50,419 bases of DNA from an uncultured Opitutia bacterium. Its GTDB lineage: Bacteria; Verrucomicrobiota; Verrucomicrobiia; Opitutales; Opitutaceae. The translations under genes and the position numbers were made by a program. Of this stretch, positions 24,593 through 31,913 are shown one piece after another; positions within the stretch are counted from its first letter, which is position 1; every line of letters starts with the position of its first letter. The stretch spans positions 1-50,419 of the forward strand of contig CAIRCN010000022.1 in NCBI GenBank assembly GCA_903877135.1, given 5' to 3'. Under the pieces are notes generated by a model. The model worked only from the letters and a program-made list of their open reading frames with translations. It did no database searches and was not told the DNA's origin.

Positions 24593-25537
24593 CTATTTTT
24601 CCTGCCGGCCAGCGAGCAGGGCGTCGCGGAAGTGGGCCGGCGACAATCCGTCCACTCGCCGGAAGACCTTGCTGAAGTGGCTCGTGTCGCGAAACCCGGT
24701 GCGCGCCGCGATCTCCTTCACCGAAAGCCGGCTGTCGGCCAGCAGTCGCCGCGCCTCCTCCACGCGCAACCGCCGGAGATAGTCCAGCGGCGGATAGCCC
24801 GTCACCTCCCGAAACAGCGCCTGCAGCCGGCTGGGGCTGACCCCCGACACGCGCTCCAGCGCCGCATGATCGACCGGGCGCGCCAGATTTTCGGCCATGA
24901 AACGCACGACCGACTGCACCCGGATCGCATGCAATGGGGAACGCGCCTCGCGGTCGGCATTCCCCGGGCCCGCCAGCAGCGCCAGGAGCACGCCCGCCAG
25001 ATGCACCGTCGCGCTGGCCGCGCCGAGCACCTCGCCCGACGCATGCGCTGTCACGACATCGCCAAGTGCCCGCTCGATCCGGTGCCCCGCAAACAGCCGC
25101 CGCTCGCTCGCAATATCGAGTCCGTGGGTGAAGCGCACGCGATAGGGCGGCTGGCGCGCCAAGCCCCGCGCCGCCGGCGGACAACCGGGCGCAAAGTCGA
25201 AGTGCACGGCAATGTGCCCGACCGGACCGGTGCTGTCGGATGCGAACGAGTGCGGCACAAACGGCGGGATGAAGAGCAGGTCGTGCGTCGCGAACGGATG
25301 CCGCCGCCCGTCCAAGGCCCACTCGCCCCGGCCCTGCGTGATCAGCACGAGTTCATGGTCAAGGATGATGCGTTCCGGAATCATCAGGCCGCCCTCCATG
25401 CGGTGGGCGATACGGACGATCGGGTGCAGTTGCTCCGGCAGAAGCGTGTAAACGCGCCGCTTCGGCAGCACCCCGAACGGAGCGGGGCGCTCAACGGGTT
25501 CGCTGACGCGTCTTAGCGCGCGGGTCACAGCACACAT
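24593..25537 (-). CDS. AraC-family transcriptional regulator
   Basis: A 314-residue regulator. An N-terminal cupin-like ligand-binding domain (residues about 40-150: LVLITQGRGEWALDGRRHPF, then LLFIPPFVPHSFAS) precedes a C-terminal AraC DNA-binding domain from about 205: VDHAALERVSGVSPSRLQAL for the first helix-turn-helix and SVKEIAARTGFRDTSHFSKVF for the second. Its orientation, directly upstream of the PhyH gene, suggests that it controls that gene and perhaps the convergent aldo/keto reductase in response to a small molecule, probably a sugar. Confidence 0.93.
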   Translation of the reverse strand: MCAVTRALRRVSEPVERPAPFGVLPKRRVYTLLPEQLHPIVRIAHRMEGGLMIPERIILDHELVLITQGRGEWALDGRRHPFATHDLLFIPPFVPHSFASDSTGPVGHIAVHFDFAPGCPPAARGLARQPPYRVRFTHGLDIASERRLFAGHRIERALGDVVTAHASGEVLGAASATVHLAGVLLALLAGPGNADREARSPLHAIRVQSVVRFMAENLARPVDHAALERVSGVSPSRLQALFREVTGYPPLDYLRRLRVEEARRLLADSRLSVKEIAARTGFRDTSHFSKVFRRVDGLSPAHFRDALLAGRQEK

Positions 25538-25608
25538 GCCGCCACGGTGGCGGATTCCGGCCGGTATTCAAGCAACCGCCAGCCCGCGTTTGCGATCAAC
25601 CGCGCCGA

Positions 25609-25614
25609 TATAAT
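25609..25614 (+). promoter_or_regulatory. Consensus -10 box upstream of the thioredoxin-fold gene
   Basis: TATAAT at 25609-25614 is an exact sigma-70 -10 match in a GC-rich background, 35 bases before the ATG at 25649. No convincing -35 box lies at 16-18 bases spacing. Confidence 0.4.
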
Positions 25615-25648
25615 TAGCTATTCCCTGCCCGCCGGGTAGTTTGCCACC

Positions 25649-26143
25649 ATGAAACGTCTCTTCACTCTGGCCCTTTTGGCCGTGACACTGCCACTCAGGG
25701 CCGAGTCGGAGTATCCACGGCTGGGCTCCGATGTGTTCGATAGCAAAGCCAACGGAGATACCCAGGTCGATGCAGCCTTGGCGCGCGCCAAGACCGAGAA
25801 TAAGCACGTGCTCATCATGCTCGGCGCCAACTGGGACGTCTGGAGCCACCGCCTGTGCCGGACTTTTTTGGCCAATCCCCAAATCAACCGCCGGATCGGC
25901 GCCGACTACGTGCTGGTGCTGGTGGACGTGAACACCCGCAAGGGCGACAAACGCAACGGCGCCCTCAACGAAAAATTCGGCGACCCTATCCAGCACGGCC
26001 TGCCTTCGCTGGTAGTGCTGGATGCCAACGGCCTCGTGCTGGTGACGCAGGAAACGGGGAATTTCGAGCTCGACGGCCAGCACGATCCGCAGCGTTTGGG
26101 CGCGTTTCTGACCAAGTGGGCGCCCGTGCGGGTCGCGAAGTAG
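25649..26143 (+). CDS. Thioredoxin-fold exported protein lacking CxxC
   Basis: A 164-residue protein with an N-terminal signal peptide (MKRLFTLALLAVTLPLRAES) and a thioredoxin-like domain. The strand-helix start HVLIMLGANWDVWSHRLCRTF near residue 52 sits where active-site proteins have WCxWCxxM; here both redox cysteines are missing and the only cysteine of the domain is in LCRTF. The cis-Pro loop (HGLPSLVVLDANG near 112) is kept. So it is probably exported and redox-inactive, perhaps a chaperone-like or binding protein. It stands alone upstream of the HemX/CcsA-like gene, 102 bases away. Confidence 0.8.
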   Translation: MKRLFTLALLAVTLPLRAESEYPRLGSDVFDSKANGDTQVDAALARAKTENKHVLIMLGANWDVWSHRLCRTFLANPQINRRIGADYVLVLVDVNTRKGDKRNGALNEKFGDPIQHGLPSLVVLDANGLVLVTQETGNFELDGQHDPQRLGAFLTKWAPVRVAK

Positions 26144-26245
26144 CGCGCTCATTCCCGGTCCAGCCCAATCCGACGGCGGGAACCGGTCGCCGCTTGCCAC
26201 CGCGGGACTTGCCCCGGCCGCCGAATCCCCTACGTTCCCGGCCTT

Positions 26246-27088
26246 ATGCTTGCTGGATTGACTGACCGTTCCTGGCTCTGGATCGCCGCCGCGTGTTACC
26301 TCGCCGGCTGGGTCTCGGGCCTTGTTTCCATTCTGCGGGGCACCCGCCAGTCGGGACCCGCCATCAACGCTTTCATCTTCGCCGGCTACATCTTTCAGTT
26401 GGTCGGGCTGGGCCTGCGCGGCCACGCCGTGCGCGGCTGCCCGCTGGGCAACGAGTTCGAACTCTATCAGTTCACCGCCTGGTCAGCCATCACGCTCTAT
26501 TTCGTCGTCGGGGTGACCTTCCGCTCCAGCATGCTTGGTTTTTTCACCTCCAGCCTGGCCGCGGTGCTTACCACCGTGGCGCTAGCCATTCCGGCGTGGG
26601 ACGCCACGAGGCGCGCGGGCATCTTCGGCGGGAACCCCTGGATCGAGCTCCATGCGGCGCTCGCTCTCTTCAGCTACGGCGTGTTCGCCCTACTGGCGCT
26701 CACCTCGGTCATGACGCTGCTGCGCCATCACTCGCTGAAGAGCAAGCGGCTCGGCGGGTGGTTTTCGTTTCTCCCCTCGATCATCGACCTCGACCACATC
26801 AGCGTGCGCCTGCTTTGGACCGGCGTGATTCTGATGACCGCGGCGCTGGCGATGGGCGCTAACTACTGGCTCCGCAACACCTCGCTGGTGCACCTGCCCA
26901 AGCTGCTGGTTACGGTCAGCGTCTGGGCCGCCTATGCCACGATGCTCGGCCTGCGGGTGCGCGGGCTGCTCATCTCGAAACGTTTTGCCTGGGCCTGCGC
27001 GACGATGTTTGGCCTCGCGCTCCTTTCCCTCTGGCCGGTGAATAAAAATCACGAGCCGGTCACGCCACCCCCCGCCGCCCAGCCATGA
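26246..27088 (+). CDS. HemX/CcsA-family cytochrome c assembly protein
   Basis: A 280-residue inner-membrane protein with about eight spans, of the cytochrome c assembly (CcsA/HemX) family. Hydrophobic segments include LWIAAACYLAGWVSGLVSIL at the N-terminus, AINAFIFAGYIFQLVGLGL, AITLYFVVGVTF, AALALFSYGVFALLALTSVM and LLWTGVILMTAALAMGANY. In many bacteria this gene precedes hemA, as here, where the stop overlaps the hemA ATG (ATGA). It is thought to affect GluTR level or heme handling. It lacks the tryptophan-rich WWD loop of dedicated CcsA proteins, so I favour the HemX type. Confidence 0.88.
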   Translation: MLAGLTDRSWLWIAAACYLAGWVSGLVSILRGTRQSGPAINAFIFAGYIFQLVGLGLRGHAVRGCPLGNEFELYQFTAWSAITLYFVVGVTFRSSMLGFFTSSLAAVLTTVALAIPAWDATRRAGIFGGNPWIELHAALALFSYGVFALLALTSVMTLLRHHSLKSKRLGGWFSFLPSIIDLDHISVRLLWTGVILMTAALAMGANYWLRNTSLVHLPKLLVTVSVWAAYATMLGLRVRGLLISKRFAWACATMFGLALLSLWPVNKNHEPVTPPPAAQP

Positions 27089-28152
27089 GCGACCCCGCCC
27101 GCAACCATATCGGAGGGCTTTTTGTCATCGGGGCGACGCACCACAAGGTGCCGATCGCCGTGCGCGAGCGCCTATCGCTCACTCCCGAGGCGGCCGATGC
27201 GCTGCGGGCCGAGCTCGCCCGCTTGGAGGGTCTGAGTGAGTTTGCCGTGCTCAGCACCTGCAATCGCATCGAGTTTTACGGCGTGGCGACCCACGCGGAA
27301 GCCGCCACCCGGGTGCAGGAGGCGTTTTGCCGGCGCCAGCAGTTTGCGCGCGAGGAATTCGAGCAATTCCGCCTCCGGCTGCACGATGCCCACGCGGTGC
27401 GCCACCTGCTGGAGGTCGCCTCCGGCCTCGACTCGCAAATGCTCGGGGAGACGGAAATTTTCGGCCAGGTGAAGGAGGCCTACGCTGCGGCGCAGGCCAA
27501 CGGCCACACCGGCGCGGTGCTCAACCGTTTTTTTCAAAAAGCCTTCCAGGCCGCCAAGCACGTCCGCACCCACACCGCCATCACCGAGGGTCAGGTCAGC
27601 GTGGCCAACGTGGCGGTCGACCTCGCCCAGAAGATTTTCGGCCAGCTCGCGGAAACCCGCATCCTGCTGCTCGGAGCCGGCGAGATCGGCGAGAAAACGG
27701 CCAAGGCCTTCCAGAGCCGCGGCGCCGGCAGCCTCACGGTGGCCAGCCGGCGGCTGGAGCGGGCCATGGACCTCGCTACGGCGCTCGGCGCCAGCGCGAT
27801 GCCGTTCGAGCAGCGCGAGGCGCGGCTGCCCGAATTCGATGTCGTCGTCTGCGCCACGTCCGCCCCCGGCACCGTCGTGCAAACCCCGGCGGTTGCCGCT
27901 GCGATGCACCGGCGACCCGCGCGTCCCTTGTTTTTTATCGACCTCGCCCTGCCCCGCGATGTCGACGCGGCCGTGGCCGACCTCGAAAACGTGTTTGTCT
28001 ACAATCTCGACGATCTCGCGAAGATCGCCGAGGAGAACCGTGCCGCGCGCGAGGCTGAGCTCGTCAAGTGTCACGCCCTGCTCGTCGAGCGGGCCGATGC
28101 GCTTTGGAAAAATCTGGCATCGCGTCTGCCGGCCCTGACCGCGGAGCCCTAG
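27085..28152 (+). CDS. hemA: Glutamyl-tRNA reductase
   Basis: Reduces glutamyl-tRNA(Glu) to glutamate-1-semialdehyde, the first step of C5 heme synthesis, NADPH-dependent. The N-terminal catalytic domain shows VIGATHHKVPIAVRE at residue 13 and LSTCNRIEFYGV near 55 with the nucleophilic Cys; SGLDSQMLGETEIFGQVKEAY near 113 and ILLLGAGEIGEKTA near 193 (NADPH site) follow. At 355 residues it is shorter than the usual 410-450, and ends soon after RAAREAELVKCHALL, so the C-terminal dimerisation domain is mostly missing. It is coupled to the HemX-like gene and overlaps the convergent lpxB stop. Confidence 0.93.
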   Translation: MSDPARNHIGGLFVIGATHHKVPIAVRERLSLTPEAADALRAELARLEGLSEFAVLSTCNRIEFYGVATHAEAATRVQEAFCRRQQFAREEFEQFRLRLHDAHAVRHLLEVASGLDSQMLGETEIFGQVKEAYAAAQANGHTGAVLNRFFQKAFQAAKHVRTHTAITEGQVSVANVAVDLAQKIFGQLAETRILLLGAGEIGEKTAKAFQSRGAGSLTVASRRLERAMDLATALGASAMPFEQREARLPEFDVVVCATSAPGTVVQTPAVAAAMHRRPARPLFFIDLALPRDVDAAVADLENVFVYNLDDLAKIAEENRAAREAELVKCHALLVERADALWKNLASRLPALTAEP

Positions 28153-29318
28153 TCGGACTTCAGTTGCCACTCCACCCAGTCCGCCGCGGAGCCGCCCGTT
28201 GGCTGGCTGAGCAGCGCCCGCACCCGCGCCGCCTGCGCCGCCGTCCGCGCGCGCCGGGCCGGATCACCGACACACGCCTTCAGCTCCGCCGCCAGCGCCG
28301 CCGGGGTCGCCGCGCCCTGGATGAACTCCGGATACATCGGCTCGCCGAGCAGCAAGTTCGCGATGCCCAGATACGGCACCCGGACCAGCCAGCGCCCGAA
28401 CAGGTAGGTGATCGGATTCGCCCGATAGGCAATCGCCCCGGGGATGCCGGCGAGCGCACAATTCAACGACATCGTGCCGCTCGAGGTGAGCACGCCGGAG
28501 GCCGCGGTCGGTGTCCCAATCGGGCGCAGTTCGATGCGGTTCGCCAAGGACGTCGAGGCGGTCCAATGCTCGAGCATGGCGCGAATCTCCTGGCTGGGAA
28601 AAAGCACGACCGCGTTCCTCTCCTGAAATGCCGCAAAGGCGCTCAGCAGCGCCGGGTAAATCCGCGCCACCGCCTGCTTCCGGCTGCCCGGGAGCAACAG
28701 CACCGGTCCCGCCGGATCGTAGTTCACCGGTACGAGGTAGTCCGGCGCGACAAACGGGTGGCCCACGAACTCCACCGGCAGTGTCGTGTCCGCATAACAC
28801 TTCACCTCGAACGGAAAAATCACCGCCATCGCGTCAAGGTCCCGCGCCATGGCGAACCGCCGGCCGGCCTTCCACGCCCAGATTTGCGGCGAGATGTAGT
28901 AGAGCGTCCTAATTTTTCCACCGCCCTTCACCGACAGGCCGCGCTCGCGCAGCGCCGCCGCGAGCCGCAGATTGAGCCCCGGATAATCAACGAAACAGAC
29001 CGCGCGCGGCCGGTGCTCGGCGATCCAGCGCAGCGTCTCGGCCAACAGCGCCTTGAAAAACGAATAGTTCTTCAACACCTCGACCAGCCCCACTACCGAC
29101 GACGCCGTCAGGTCGTGCAGCAACTGCGCCCCGGCCCCGGCCAGCTCGGCGCCGCCCAGCGCCGCAACCGTCAGTCCCGGTTGTTTCGCCCTCAGCTCGC
29201 GCACCAATCGCGCCGCCTGCTCGTCGCCCGAGTGCTCGCCCGCCACGATGAGCAAATCCACCTTCCCAGCCACCGGCGGCGGCAGACGGAACGGCAGCAG
29301 TTTGTTTGTGGAAGTCAT
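28149..29318 (-). CDS. lpxB: Lipid-A-disaccharide synthase
   Basis: Joins UDP-2,3-diacylglucosamine and lipid X to make the lipid A disaccharide, a peripheral inner-membrane GT19 enzyme. The 389-residue protein shows LLIVAGEHSGDEQAARLV at the N-terminus, SVVGLVEVLKNYSFFKALL near 74, YYISPQIWAWKAGR near 137, LLLPGSRKQAVARIYPALL near 203 and SSGTMSLNCALAGIPGAIAY near 279. All are standard LpxB blocks. It shows that the organism makes lipid A. A Gfo/Idh oxidoreductase gene precedes it on the same strand with a REP-like hairpin in between. Confidence 0.95.
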   Translation of the reverse strand: MTSTNKLLPFRLPPPVAGKVDLLIVAGEHSGDEQAARLVRELRAKQPGLTVAALGGAELAGAGAQLLHDLTASSVVGLVEVLKNYSFFKALLAETLRWIAEHRPRAVCFVDYPGLNLRLAAALRERGLSVKGGGKIRTLYYISPQIWAWKAGRRFAMARDLDAMAVIFPFEVKCYADTTLPVEFVGHPFVAPDYLVPVNYDPAGPVLLLPGSRKQAVARIYPALLSAFAAFQERNAVVLFPSQEIRAMLEHWTASTSLANRIELRPIGTPTAASGVLTSSGTMSLNCALAGIPGAIAYRANPITYLFGRWLVRVPYLGIANLLLGEPMYPEFIQGAATPAALAAELKACVGDPARRARTAAQAARVRALLSQPTGGSAADWVEWQLKSD

Positions 29319-29325
29319 CTCAGGT

Positions 29326-29351
29326 AGGGGCGGTTATCCCTAACCGCCCTT
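29326..29351. repeat. REP-like palindrome between Gfo/Idh gene and lpxB
   Basis: GGGCGGTTA (29328-29336), the loop TCCC and TAACCGCCC (29341-29349) form a perfect 9-bp stem, extended to 11 or so pairs by G:U and A:T at the base (29326-29351). There is no T-run. It lies in the short gap just before the lpxB ATG, so it would form in the lpxB leader; it could modulate the level between the two genes or be a copy of a dispersed repeat. Confidence 0.65.
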
Positions 29352-29362
29352 GAACGTGATCA

Positions 29363-30340
29363 TCATTTTTTCGCGGCGCGGATCTGCTCGGTGATGGTGA
29401 TCGCCACCTCGAGGGCGCCCTTGCCGAGGGCCGCACCGACCTTCGGCTGCTTGGCCCGGGCCACGCTGTCCACAAAATGCGCCAGCTCGAGCGCCAGCGG
29501 CTCGCCCTTCTCCAGCGGGATCTCTTCGACCGGCAACGCCAACTCCGCCGGCGCCGCGCCGCCGACCAACTGCGCGGCGTAGGCCAGCATGCCGGACTTG
29601 CGCACGAGGTGCCCACTCTGCCGCATGAAATCGAACGAGAAGTAACCGGTGTCCTGAAACACCCGGATCTCGCGCACCTTCTTCAGGCTGATCCGGCTCG
29701 CACTCAGGTTGGCCACGCAGCCGTTGACGAAGGCGATCCTGGCATTGGCGATGTCCTCCGTGCGCGAGAGCAGGCTCACGCCGACGCTGTCGATTTTCTC
29801 CACGGGCGCCTTCACTAGCTCAAGCACGATGCCGATGTCGTGAATCATGAGGTCGAGCACGACGCCAACCTCCGTGCCGCGCGGCGAGAACGGCGCAAGC
29901 CGCTCCGCCGCGATGAACTGCGGACGCACGACTTCTTTCTCCAAAAACCCCATCACCGGATTGAAATGCTCGATGTGGCCGACCTGCACGATCGCTTCGT
30001 GCGTCCGCGCCGCCGCCAGCACCTGCTCCGCCTCCGCGAGCGAGGCGCAAATCGGCTTCTCGATCAGGAGGTGGCAGCCCCGCGCCAGTAGCGGCAGTGC
30101 CAGCGCGGCATGGCGGTCGGTCGGCACCACCACCGAAACCGCGTCGCACGCCTCGCCCTGCTCCTCGATGGTGGCGAACCGCTGGCAGTTGAACCGCGCA
30201 CAGATCTCCGCGGCGCGCGCGTCACTCGTTTCGAAGATGCCAGCGAACTCCACCCCCGGCAGGGCGGCGTAGATGCGGGCATGATGCTGGCCGAGCGAGC
30301 CGACACCGGCGACGCCGCAGCGGATTTTCGGGGATACCAT
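29363..30340 (-). CDS. Gfo/Idh/MocA-family oxidoreductase of the lpx type
   Basis: A 325-residue NAD(P)-dependent oxidoreductase: GVAGVGSLGQHHARIYAAL at the N-terminus (GxGxxG Rossmann motif), LLIEKPICASLAEAEQVL near 89 with the EKP motif and IVQVGHIEHFNPVMGF near 119, then a DLMIHDIGIVLEL segment near 163. The frame is open further upstream; the ATG at 30338-30340 puts the Rossmann strand at the N-terminus. A relative of this family sits next to lpxB in several Gram-negatives, and GnnA, which oxidises UDP-GlcNAc before amination, belongs to the same superfamily. A role in lipid A sugar modification is therefore possible but not shown; no GnnB aminotransferase is in the window. Confidence 0.88.
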   Translation of the reverse strand: MVSPKIRCGVAGVGSLGQHHARIYAALPGVEFAGIFETSDARAAEICARFNCQRFATIEEQGEACDAVSVVVPTDRHAALALPLLARGCHLLIEKPICASLAEAEQVLAAARTHEAIVQVGHIEHFNPVMGFLEKEVVRPQFIAAERLAPFSPRGTEVGVVLDLMIHDIGIVLELVKAPVEKIDSVGVSLLSRTEDIANARIAFVNGCVANLSASRISLKKVREIRVFQDTGYFSFDFMRQSGHLVRKSGMLAYAAQLVGGAAPAELALPVEEIPLEKGEPLALELAHFVDSVARAKQPKVGAALGKGALEVAITITEQIRAAKK

Positions 30341-30457
30341 GGCGGCAAGTGCATGAATTTCCCCTGCCGGTTGCAACGCGGGAAACGCCGCCGCCCTGGT
30401 GCCTGAAAAAACAGCCAAAGGAAGCTCGTCACCCGCCGTTTTCCCACCCTGTCTGGA

Positions 30458-31258
30458 ATGAACAACTCCCGCACCCCATCCGCCATGACTCCGGCCACCG
30501 GCCTCACCGCCCCACTCTCCGAAACCGACACCCGCGATGCCCTCGACCGCTTCTATCGCGACGGCTGCGTCGTGGTGCCGGGCGTGTTGAGTGCCGACGA
30601 GTGCGCCGCGCTCCGGCAACTCACTGACGAAATCGCCCCGCAGAGCCCGTCCTTCGTCATCCGAAATCCGGAGGAGCGCGACATCGCCTTTACCCGTCTG
30701 TTCATCCGCGAGCCGATCTACTCACTCGTGCAGCGAATCCTCGGGTCCGCGTGCCGCTTCTGTGGCCAGAATGTCATCCGCAACGTCCCCGGGCAGGCGA
30801 TTTCCCACTGGCATGTTGACGACATCCTCGAATATCCGCTGCCGCCCGATGTCCCGCGCTGGGACGCGCGCGTGCGACTGCCGATCATCTGGCTCAGCGT
30901 GCAGGTCGCGCTGAGCGACATCATCTCGCTGGACGATGGCCCGACCGAGATTGTCCCCGGCAGCCACTTCTCCGGCCGTCTCTCCCCGGCTGAGAACCCA
31001 GTTTTCGAGGGCCGCGGCGCCGAACCGGTCTTCTGCCGCGCCGGCGACATCTACCTCTTCAACCACCAGATTTGGCACCGCGGCCGGCCCAACACCGGCC
31101 AGCGCACGCGCTACCTGATGCAGTTGCAATACGCCCGGGGCGACAACGTCGCCTGGCGCTGCCAGGGTGCTGCGCGCACGCCGGCGCTCGAGCACGTCCT
31201 CGCCGGTGCCGACCCGCGTCTGCTGCAGGTCATGTTTGGCCCGCCCCAATACCGCTGA
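30458..31258 (+). CDS. Phytanoyl-CoA dioxygenase (PhyH) family protein
   Basis: A 266-residue Fe(II)/2-oxoglutarate dioxygenase of the PhyH family, different from the one at 23664. It starts FYRDGCVVVPGVLSADECAAL near residue 31, carries the iron-binding HxD in SHWHVDDILEYPL near 114, EIVPGSHFSG near 165 and the distal ligand and 2-oxoglutarate Arg in NHQIWHRGRPNTGQRTRYL near 204. The metal triad is complete. The ATG at 30458 was used; an ATG at 30485 is possible. It is divergent from the Gfo/Idh gene and convergent with lolD. Substrate unknown. Confidence 0.9.
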   Translation: MNNSRTPSAMTPATGLTAPLSETDTRDALDRFYRDGCVVVPGVLSADECAALRQLTDEIAPQSPSFVIRNPEERDIAFTRLFIREPIYSLVQRILGSACRFCGQNVIRNVPGQAISHWHVDDILEYPLPPDVPRWDARVRLPIIWLSVQVALSDIISLDDGPTEIVPGSHFSGRLSPAENPVFEGRGAEPVFCRAGDIYLFNHQIWHRGRPNTGQRTRYLMQLQYARGDNVAWRCQGAARTPALEHVLAGADPRLLQVMFGPPQYR

Positions 31259-31259
31259 G

Positions 31260-31913
31260 TTAGGCGAAACGCCCGTCGTGCAGCCGCAGGCCGCGGGCGC
31301 ACTTGGCGGCGTGCGCGGCGTTGTGCGTCACCAGCACGAGCGCCGTGCCCGTCTCCGCGCATAAGCCGAGCAACAGCGCGATGACGGCCTCGCCCGTGTG
31401 CTCGTCGAGATTGCCGGTCGGCTCGTCGGCCAGCATGAGCCGCGGCGAGTTCATGAGGGCGCGCGCCACCGCCACGCGCTGGCGCTCGCCGCCGGAAAGC
31501 TGCGCCGGCAGATGCCGCGTGCGCTCGGCGAGGCCGACGCGTGCCAGCAGATCCTTCGCCCGCGCCCGTTCGGCGACGTCCGGCGGTTTCAGCATGCGCG
31601 CCGCCATGAGCACGTTTTGCAGCGCGTCGAGTTCGGGGATCAGGTAGAACGACTGGAAAACCATCCCAAGAAACTGCGCGCGGCGGCCGGCGTCGGCTGG
31701 CGCGCCCTCCCATGCGAGCGAGCCGGCGTCAGGCGCATCGAGCCCGGCGAGCAGGTTGAGCAGGGTCGATTTGCCCGAGCCCGACTCGCCACGGATCGAC
31801 ACGCTCTCGCCCGCCGCGACGTCGAGATCGACGCCGCGCAGCACCTCGATGCGGCCGTCGCCGCTGCGGAAAGTCTTGGCCAGGGCCCGGGCGGTGACGA
31901 TGGGGTTACTCAC
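31260..31913 (-). CDS. lolD: Lipoprotein-releasing / MacB-type ABC transporter ATP-binding protein
   Basis: A 217-residue ABC ATPase: IRGESGSGKSTLLNLLAG near residue 36 (Walker A), QLSGGERQRVAVARALMN near 137 (signature), RLMLADEPTGNLDEHTG near 156 (Walker B). The SESGSGKST and LAGLD wording and the DEPTGNLD motif are those of the MacB/LolD subfamily. It overlaps the upstream permease gene by 8 bases and pairs with it. In LolCDE the complex extracts outer-membrane lipoproteins from the inner membrane for transfer to LolA. The gene symbol is by family and pairing. Confidence 0.88.
   Translation of the reverse strand: MSNPIVTARALAKTFRSGDGRIEVLRGVDLDVAAGESVSIRGESGSGKSTLLNLLAGLDAPDAGSLAWEGAPADAGRRAQFLGMVFQSFYLIPELDALQNVLMAARMLKPPDVAERARAKDLLARVGLAERTRHLPAQLSGGERQRVAVARALMNSPRLMLADEPTGNLDEHTGEAVIALLLGLCAETGTALVLVTHNAAHAAKCARGLRLHDGRFA

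Noticed and set aside
28068-29327. 419-codon + strand frame opposite lpxB
   Set aside because: Arg/Gln/His-rich shadow with no domain; lpxB motifs are all on the - strand.
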